The notes beneath the pieces were generated by a model, which had not been told where the DNA came from, searched no databases, and saw only the letters and a list, made by a program, of their open reading frames with translations. Source: Rhizobiales bacterium Ga0077525 (GTDB lineage Bacteria > Pseudomonadota > Alphaproteobacteria > Rhizobiales > Xanthobacteraceae). From it: 54,886 nt of DNA. Shown here in pieces: positions 50,119 to 54,886 of the stretch (positions are counted from its first letter, which is position 1; the number at the start of each line of letters is the position of its first letter). Position numbers and translations under genes: made by a program. The stretch spans positions 1 through 54,886 of the forward strand of contig LNDS01000005.1 of the NCBI GenBank assembly GCA_001464835.1, read 5' to 3'.

Positions 50119-51984
50119 ATGAGTCTCTCTCAGGCGCTTATCTCAGCGATCTCCGGACTGAAGGCCAATCAGTCCTCGCTGTCGCTTGTGTCGGCGAACG
50201 TCGCCAATGCCGGCACCGCCGGCTATGTCCGCAAATCGGTCAATCAGGTCGCGGTGTCCGGCAGCGGCACCGGCATCGGCGTGCGCATCAGCGCCATCCA
50301 GCGCGAACTCGACCAATATGTGCAGCGCCAGCTCCGGGTGGAGAATTCCGGTGCGGCTTACGCGACGGCGCGTTCGCAATTCTACGACCAGTTGCAAGCG
50401 GTTTACGGAACGCCCGGCTCCGATGCGACGCTGGAGACCGCCTTCAACAAATTCAGCGAAGCGTTGCAGTCGCTGTCGAGCAGTCCGAACGACACCGCGG
50501 CGCGCTCGTCGGTCGTCAGCACGGCGCAGTTGCTGACGCAGCAGCTCAACACCATGAGCACCGGCATTCAGGGCCTGCGGCAGAACGCGGAACTGGGGAT
50601 TTCCGCCTCGATCAGCCAGGCCAACGACGCGATGCAGCATATCGCCGCGCTGAACGCGCAGATCGCGTCCTCGCCCAATATGGATGCGGCTGCGGTCACG
50701 ATGTACGACCAGCGCGACGCCTATATCGACCAGTTGTCGAGATTGATGGATATCAACATCATCGCCAACGACAACAACCAGCTGGCGATCTATACGAATT
50801 CCGGCGTGCAATTGGTCGGCACTACGGCCTCGATCCTGAGTTTCGATCCGCAAGGCACGATGTCGGCGAATACGCAGTGGAGCGCCGATCCGGGGGTGCG
50901 CGCGGTCGGCACGATCCAGCTGACTTCGGCCAATGGCAGCAAGGTCGACCTGATCCAGACCAATGCGATACGCTCCGGCCAGATCGCCGCCTACATCCAG
51001 ATGCGCGACCAGGATCTGGTGCAGGCCCAGACCCAGCTCGATGCCATGGCCTCGGTGATGGCGAGCGCCCTGTCCGACAAGACCGTCACCGGCACAGCGG
51101 CGACAGTGGGCCCGCAAAGCGGCTTCGATATCGACATCAGCGGCCTGTCGACCGGCAACCGGATCACCATCAACTATACCGACTCGCTGACCAACACGCC
51201 GCGCACGATCAACCTGATCCGCGTCGACGATTCGTCGGTGTTGCCTTTGTCCGACGACGTGACGGCGGCGGCTACCGACAAGGTTTATGGCATCGACTTT
51301 TCCGGCGGCCTCGGTTCGGTTTACGGCCAGATCGCCAGCGCCATCGGCTCGACCGGCATGGTCGCGTCAAATCTTTCGGGCAGCACGCTGCGCGTGCTCA
51401 ATGACGGCGCCGGCAACGCCATCACCGTCAATGGGGTCTCGACCACGACGACGGCGACGGGCTTCAACGGCGGCAGCAGCGAATTGCCGTTCTTCATCGA
51501 CGGCGCCAAGATTTTCACCGGGGCGATCACCGCCGCCGGTTCGCAGAGCGTTGGCCTGGCCGGCCGCATTACGCTCAACGGCGCGCTGATCGACGATCCG
51601 TCCAAGCTGGTTATCTACGGCGCCGGCGTCGCCGCCGGCGACAGCCGCCGCCCGGATTTCCTTTACCAGCAGCTCAACGGCGCCGCGCAGCAATTCTCGC
51701 CGGCCACCGGCATCGGCTCGTCCAGTTCGCCGTTCTCCGGCACGATTACGACTTACTTGCGCCAGGTCATCAGCGTCCAGGGCCAGAACGCCGACGCTGC
51801 TTCCAGTCTCAAGCAAGGCCAGGACGTCGTGCTGTCGGCATTGCAACAGCGCTTCGACGAAGCCGCCGGCGTCAATATCGACGAGGAAATGGCGAATTTG
51901 CTTGCGCTGCAAAATGCCTACGCGGCCAATGCGCGCGTTCTCTCCGTCGTGCGCGAAATGCTCGACACTCTGATGCAGTTGTGA
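50119..51984 (+). CDS. flgK: Flagellar hook-associated protein FlgK
   Basis: A 621-residue hook-filament junction protein. N-terminus SLSQALISAISGLKANQSSL and VSANVANAGTAGYVRKSVNQ are the FlgK core; INEEMANLLALQNAYAANAR-like end (IDEEMANLLALQNAYAANAR) and VREMLDTLMQL the C-terminal helix. The middle has the usual variable domains (NTAQ-like QLNTMSTGIQGLRQN and GIDFSGGLGSVYGQIA). FlgK forms the first junction ring on the hook tip. Same operon as flgE and flgL. Confidence 0.97.
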   Translation: MSLSQALISAISGLKANQSSLSLVSANVANAGTAGYVRKSVNQVAVSGSGTGIGVRISAIQRELDQYVQRQLRVENSGAAYATARSQFYDQLQAVYGTPGSDATLETAFNKFSEALQSLSSSPNDTAARSSVVSTAQLLTQQLNTMSTGIQGLRQNAELGISASISQANDAMQHIAALNAQIASSPNMDAAAVTMYDQRDAYIDQLSRLMDINIIANDNNQLAIYTNSGVQLVGTTASILSFDPQGTMSANTQWSADPGVRAVGTIQLTSANGSKVDLIQTNAIRSGQIAAYIQMRDQDLVQAQTQLDAMASVMASALSDKTVTGTAATVGPQSGFDIDISGLSTGNRITINYTDSLTNTPRTINLIRVDDSSVLPLSDDVTAAATDKVYGIDFSGGLGSVYGQIASAIGSTGMVASNLSGSTLRVLNDGAGNAITVNGVSTTTTATGFNGGSSELPFFIDGAKIFTGAITAAGSQSVGLAGRITLNGALIDDPSKLVIYGAGVAAGDSRRPDFLYQQLNGAAQQFSPATGIGSSSSPFSGTITTYLRQVISVQGQNADAASSLKQGQDVVLSALQQRFDEAAGVNIDEEMANLLALQNAYAANARVLSVVREMLDTLMQL

Positions 51985-51991
51985 GGACGTA

Positions 51992-53485
51992 ATGGCCATT
52001 TCATCCATCGGCGGCAAGCCGGCGACAGCGATTCAGCAGCTTGTCGATCTGCGCAAGACGCTCGACGACCTGCAACGTCAGCTCAGCACCGGCAAGAAGT
52101 CGGCGACTTACGCCGGCCTCGGCTTCGACCGCGGCGTCACGGTCGGCCTGCGCGCGCAATTGTCGGCGATCACCGGCTTCGACGCCACCGCCGACCAGGT
52201 GCAGACCCGCGTCAATATCGCGCAAACTTCGCTCGGCCGCATCTCGGATATCAGCAATTCGGTCAAGACTGCGATGATGCAGGGCACCTACGGCTCCGGC
52301 GCCGTCGGCGCCAGCACGGCGCAGACCACCGCCCAGTTCTCGCTCGACGAAACGCTCAACCTGCTCAATACCAAAGCGGGCGATCATTATCTGTTTTCTG
52401 GGCGCGCCACCGACCAGCCCGCGGTCGAGAGCTACGATCACATCCTCAACGGCAAGGGCGCGCAAGCCGGGCTCAAGCAGATCATCTCGGAGCGCAACCA
52501 GGCCGATCTCGGCGCCAGCGGTCTCGGCCGCCTGACGATCACGTCACCGACCGCGACCTCAGTCGACGTGGCGGAGGACGCGCTGTCGTCTTTCGGCTTC
52601 AAGCTGGCGTCGATCTCGTCGTCACTGACCAATGCGACGGTCAGCGGTCCGGCCGGTTCGCCGCCGGCGATGTCGGTCGATATGAGTGGCGGCGTTCCCA
52701 ACAATGGCGACAGCGTCACGATGCGCTTCACGCTGCCCGACGGCAGCACAGCGAATTTGACCATGACGGCGACGACAACGGCGCCGCCGGGCGACAATCA
52801 GTTTCTGATCGGCGCCGATGGCGCCGCAACCGCTGCCAATCTCAACAGTTCGCTCAACGTCGCGATCGGCAAGCTCGCAGACACCGCTTTGACCGCGGCG
52901 TCGGCGGTGCAAGCCTCGAACGACTTCTTCGGCGACCCGCCGCAACGCGTTACAGGGCCGGGTTTCGCCACCGCGACAACCATGACCGCCGGCAGCGTGG
53001 CGGATACGGTCATCTGGTACACCGGCGAGGCCGGCAGCGATTCCGCGCGCGGCACCGCCACCGCGCGCATCGATCCGAACCTGGTCGTCGGCTATGGCGT
53101 GCGCGCCAATGAGCAGGGATTGCGCACGATCGTGCAGAACCTGGCGACCTTGGCCGCGGTGACGATTTCGCTGACCGATCCGAATGGCGGCGCACTCAGC
53201 GCCGCGCTCAATACGCGGCTGACGGCCAATCTGTCCGGCAGCGCCGGGGTGCAGAATGTGGCGGATATCCGCACCGATCTCGCCGCCTCGCAGGTGTCGA
53301 TCAATGCCGCCAAGACCCGCCACCAGCAGCAGTCCGCGACCATGGCCGATTATTTGCAGCAGATCGAGGGCGTGTCGAACGAAGACGTCGGCGCCACGAT
53401 CCTGACGCTGCAAACGCGGCTGCAAGCCAGCATGCAGGTCACCTCGATGATGTACCAGACCAGCCTGGTCAACTTCATGAACTGA
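51992..53485 (+). CDS. flgL: Flagellar hook-associated protein FlgL
   Basis: A 497-residue junction protein of the FlgL/flagellin family. N-terminal helices LDDLQRQLSTGKKSATYAGL and TRVNIAQTSLGRISDISNSV, C-terminal helices QVSINAAKTRHQQQSATMAD and LQTRLQASMQVTSMMYQTSL. Its central region (about 200-370) is large, longer than E. coli FlgL (317), as is common in alphaproteobacteria. FlgL forms the second junction layer between FlgK and the filament. It starts 7 nt after flgK and ends at a shared terminator with flaF. Confidence 0.95.
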   Translation: MAISSIGGKPATAIQQLVDLRKTLDDLQRQLSTGKKSATYAGLGFDRGVTVGLRAQLSAITGFDATADQVQTRVNIAQTSLGRISDISNSVKTAMMQGTYGSGAVGASTAQTTAQFSLDETLNLLNTKAGDHYLFSGRATDQPAVESYDHILNGKGAQAGLKQIISERNQADLGASGLGRLTITSPTATSVDVAEDALSSFGFKLASISSSLTNATVSGPAGSPPAMSVDMSGGVPNNGDSVTMRFTLPDGSTANLTMTATTTAPPGDNQFLIGADGAATAANLNSSLNVAIGKLADTALTAASAVQASNDFFGDPPQRVTGPGFATATTMTAGSVADTVIWYTGEAGSDSARGTATARIDPNLVVGYGVRANEQGLRTIVQNLATLAAVTISLTDPNGGALSAALNTRLTANLSGSAGVQNVADIRTDLAASQVSINAAKTRHQQQSATMADYLQQIEGVSNEDVGATILTLQTRLQASMQVTSMMYQTSLVNFMN

Positions 53486-53515
53486 TCGCGCGCCGCTTAA
53501 ATGGCGTTTAAATGC

Positions 53516-53548
53516 AAAAAGGCCGCGGTCGATGCCGCGGCCTTTTTT
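53516..53548. terminator. Bidirectional terminator between flgL and flaF
   Basis: AAAAA, stem GGCCGCGG (53521-53528) / CCGCGGCC (53535-53542) with a 6-nt loop, then TTTTTT. Symmetric, so it can stop both convergent operons. Confidence 0.92.
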
Positions 53549-53569
53549 ATTGGTAATGGGATTGGCGTT

Positions 53570-53935
53570 TTAAGCGCGGCCGCGCAGCCCGGAAGCGAGT
53601 TCGCGGTTGATGTTGATCAGTGCGCCGAGATGTTCGGGCTTCGGATTGGCCATCGCCGTCAGCGTCTGCTTGAAAACGTAGATGCCGATATTGGCGACGT
53701 TCTGGCGGATCGGCGCCGGCAGCGGGTTGTCCGGCCGGGTGACGGTCGCCACCAAGAGCGACCACAATTTGCGGTTATTGGTCAAAGCGGCGTTGAGCTC
53801 AGTGTGCTTGGACGCCCACGAATCGCGGATGCTTTGCAACTGCGCCGCCGCTTGCAGAAGGAGATCGGCCTCCAGATCGCGCGGACTGGCGGTTTTCGTC
53901 GCCGTTTTACCGTAGGCCTGCGCCGCTTGCGTCAT
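53570..53935 (-). CDS. flaF: Flagellar biosynthesis regulator FlaF
   Basis: A 121-residue FlaF: AAQAYGKTATKTASPRDLEA at the start, then LLLQAAAQLQSI and VTRPDNPLPAPIRQNVANIG, the conserved core. In Caulobacter FlaF is needed for flagellin synthesis and secretion and works with FlbT. Its start overlaps the end of flbT by 29 nt, so the two are translationally linked; the order on this strand is flagellin, flbT, flaF. Confidence 0.95.
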   Translation of the reverse strand: MTQAAQAYGKTATKTASPRDLEADLLLQAAAQLQSIRDSWASKHTELNAALTNNRKLWSLLVATVTRPDNPLPAPIRQNVANIGIYVFKQTLTAMANPKPEHLGALININRELASGLRGRA

Positions 53936-54311
53936 CGCTTATCAGCTCCTGCTCATAGGTGATCAATTGTTTCGCCAGCTTCAGGGCTTTATAGAGATTG
54001 CCCGTTAAGATTTGATTATTGATAGCCTCGATCTGCGGCCACATGCTGGGCGCCGCCTGGACCAGATCGCGCACCAGCGCGAAATAAGTCGGGTGCTGGT
54101 CGCGGGCGTCGCGCGACGTGTACATCAACAAAATCGACAGGTAGATCCGCTTGGCGGGGGTATTGGCTTGCTCCGCGCTCATGATGTCTTTTTCGCGGAT
54201 GATCGGCACCTTGCCGTCGATCACGAATTGGGCGCGGTGGCCGGCATTGGTGATTACGCACTCGCCGATGAGAATGCGCTCGCCCGGCTTGAGCTCGACC
54301 TTCAATGGCAT
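53907..54311 (-). CDS. flbT: Flagellin mRNA regulator FlbT
   Basis: A 134-residue FlbT: MPLKVELKPGERILIGECVI, VPIIREKDIMSAEQANTPAK and QIEAINNQILTGNLYKALKL are the family core. In Caulobacter it binds the flagellin mRNA 5' leader and promotes its decay until the hook is ready; in other species it can stabilise the message. The start at 54311 is preferred over METKA at 54326 because the family begins with MPLKVELKP. Confidence 0.95.
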   Translation of the reverse strand: MPLKVELKPGERILIGECVITNAGHRAQFVIDGKVPIIREKDIMSAEQANTPAKRIYLSILLMYTSRDARDQHPTYFALVRDLVQAAPSMWPQIEAINNQILTGNLYKALKLAKQLITYEQELISDDASGAGLR

Positions 54312-54348
54312 GGCTTTCGTCTCCAACGCGATTCGCTGCGGTGCGATA

Positions 54349-54886
54349 TTAACGCGTCTTAGCCGGTATTAGGTTCGTGCCAAAGAAAAACGGCGGGGCC
54401 TGAGCCCCGCCGTTCTGGAACAGCGACAACACTGCCTGGTCGGCCTGCGCTGAGAGGGACAGCGCCGTGGTGGACAGCGACTGGCGGGTTTGCAGGGCCA
54501 GCAGGTTGGCGCCTTCCTGGTTGGTATCGGCCAGGATCAGGCCATCGGCGCCGGTTTGCAGAGTGTTGATCATCGCCTTGGTGAAGTCCTGGCGGGTCTG
54601 CACCACCGAGAGCGACGAACCGAGCGACGAGGCCTGGGTGCGCAGCGTGGTCAATGCGGCGGTCAGGTTCGAGCTCAGCGTATCGAGCTGGGCGTTATCG
54701 ACGAACTGACCGGATGTCGCGAGGGCAATGCCGAGATTGGTGCTGTTGATGGCAAAGCTGTTGCCGGCGGCATCCTTGGTCTGGACATCGATCGAGGACG
54801 TGCCGTTTTCGTTGAAGTTCAGCCGCAGCGTATCGCCGTTCAGCAGGTTGACGCCGTTATAGCTCGAGTCGCCCGTGGCCTTGTCG
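54349..54886 (-). CDS. Flagellin (C-terminal part, cut by window end), with aberrant tail
   Basis: The frame is open from the window edge to the stop at 54349 and codes the flagellin C-terminal region: LDTLSSNLTAALTTLRTQAS, QTRQDFTKAMINTLQTGADG, LILADTNQEGANLLALQTRQ, and SLSTTALSLSAQADQAVLSL followed by FQ. Flagellins normally end there with LSLF(R/Q). Here 21 more residues follow (NGGAQAPPFFFGTNLIPAKT R), and their codons are exactly a terminator hairpin (54389-54414) plus its T-run. The stop codon of the ordinary reading is missing. Flagellin polymerises into the filament. The N-terminal half lies beyond the window. Confidence 0.93.
   Translation of the reverse strand, partial: DKATGDSSYNGVNLLNGDTLRLNFNENGTSSIDVQTKDAAGNSFAINSTNLGIALATSGQFVDNAQLDTLSSNLTAALTTLRTQASSLGSSLSVVQTRQDFTKAMINTLQTGADGLILADTNQEGANLLALQTRQSLSTTALSLSAQADQAVLSLFQNGGAQAPPFFFGTNLIPAKTR
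54381..54414 (-). terminator. Terminator hairpin inside the flagellin 3' coding sequence
   Basis: On the minus strand AACGGCGGGGC, loop TCAG, GCCCCGCCGTT, then TTTCTTTG: an 11-bp perfect stem with U-rich tail. It lies 13 codons ahead of the frame's stop, so transcripts that end here would carry no stop codon. Confidence 0.75.

Overview
The window is GC-rich, densely coded DNA from an alphaproteobacterium, most likely of the order Hyphomicrobiales (Rhizobiales), close to the Bradyrhizobium/Rhodopseudomonas/Pseudolabrys group. Reasons: a flagellar block carrying the alphaproteobacterial regulators FlaF and FlbT; a 1431-residue two-TM coiled-coil protein resembling the Growth Pole Ring protein of polar-growing Rhizobiales; candidate CtrA, FixK-type and EcfG-type sites; and three families of intergenic palindromic repeats typical of this group. 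No rRNA, tRNA, transposase, phage gene or CRISPR array was found, so this is ordinary chromosome.

Layout. 1-3.6 kb: a broken fumarylacetoacetate-hydrolase-family gene, three small conserved-type proteins and a FadL-type outer membrane protein. 3.6-8.7 kb: an SDR lacking the usual Tyr/Lys pair, then a lipid group (PmtA-like methyltransferase, PlcP/LpxH-like metallophosphoesterase, Agt-like glycosyltransferase), then a PLP threonine/serine dehydratase. 8.7-13.2 kb: an Ala/Glu-rich protein, an MFS transporter, a secreted protein and a dipeptide epimerase. 13.4-16.4 kb: an MlaE-MlaF-MlaD lipid transporter. 16.5-22.1 kb: the GPR-like protein, an Hpt protein and a [2Fe-2S] ferredoxin. 22.1-28.5 kb: a minus-strand run of a CelD/FemAB-like acyltransferase, three tandem paralogous multi-pass membrane proteins and a solute-binding-like protein. 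28.6-32.3 kb: a VWA protein, a 25-codon ORF with an exceptional Shine-Dalgarno, a DUF6455-like protein, and hemN behind a frameshifted chaB.

32.3-38.1 kb: two paralogous crescentin-like coiled-coil proteins separated by a small membrane protein, a methyltransferase and a PRC-barrel stress protein. 38.2-44.3 kb: USP, SixA phosphatase, FAD oxidoreductase, MipA/OmpV protein, lipoprotein and MoxR ATPase. 44.4-46.0 kb: msrA-msrB-msrB repair genes. 46.1-47.9 kb: an ArsR-type repressor with a clear operator and a flavoprotein with a Cys-rich tail. 48.0-54.9 kb: flgE-flgK-flgL behind a sigma-54 promoter, facing flagellin-flbT-flaF on the other strand.

Themes. Envelope lipids recur (lipid remodelling genes, Mla transporter, FadL and MipA proteins). 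Cell architecture recurs too: the GPR-like protein and both coiled-coil paralogues have CtrA-like sites upstream. Points that most deserve checking are the possible phosphate-linked lipid operon, the three-paralogue membrane cluster, the 16-nt match to the 16S 3' end before a tiny ORF, the FixK-chaB-hemN unit with its frameshift, a flagellin that reads through a terminator hairpin, and the ArsR/Cys-tailed flavoprotein pair. All functions are read from the sequence and family knowledge only; no database search was run.
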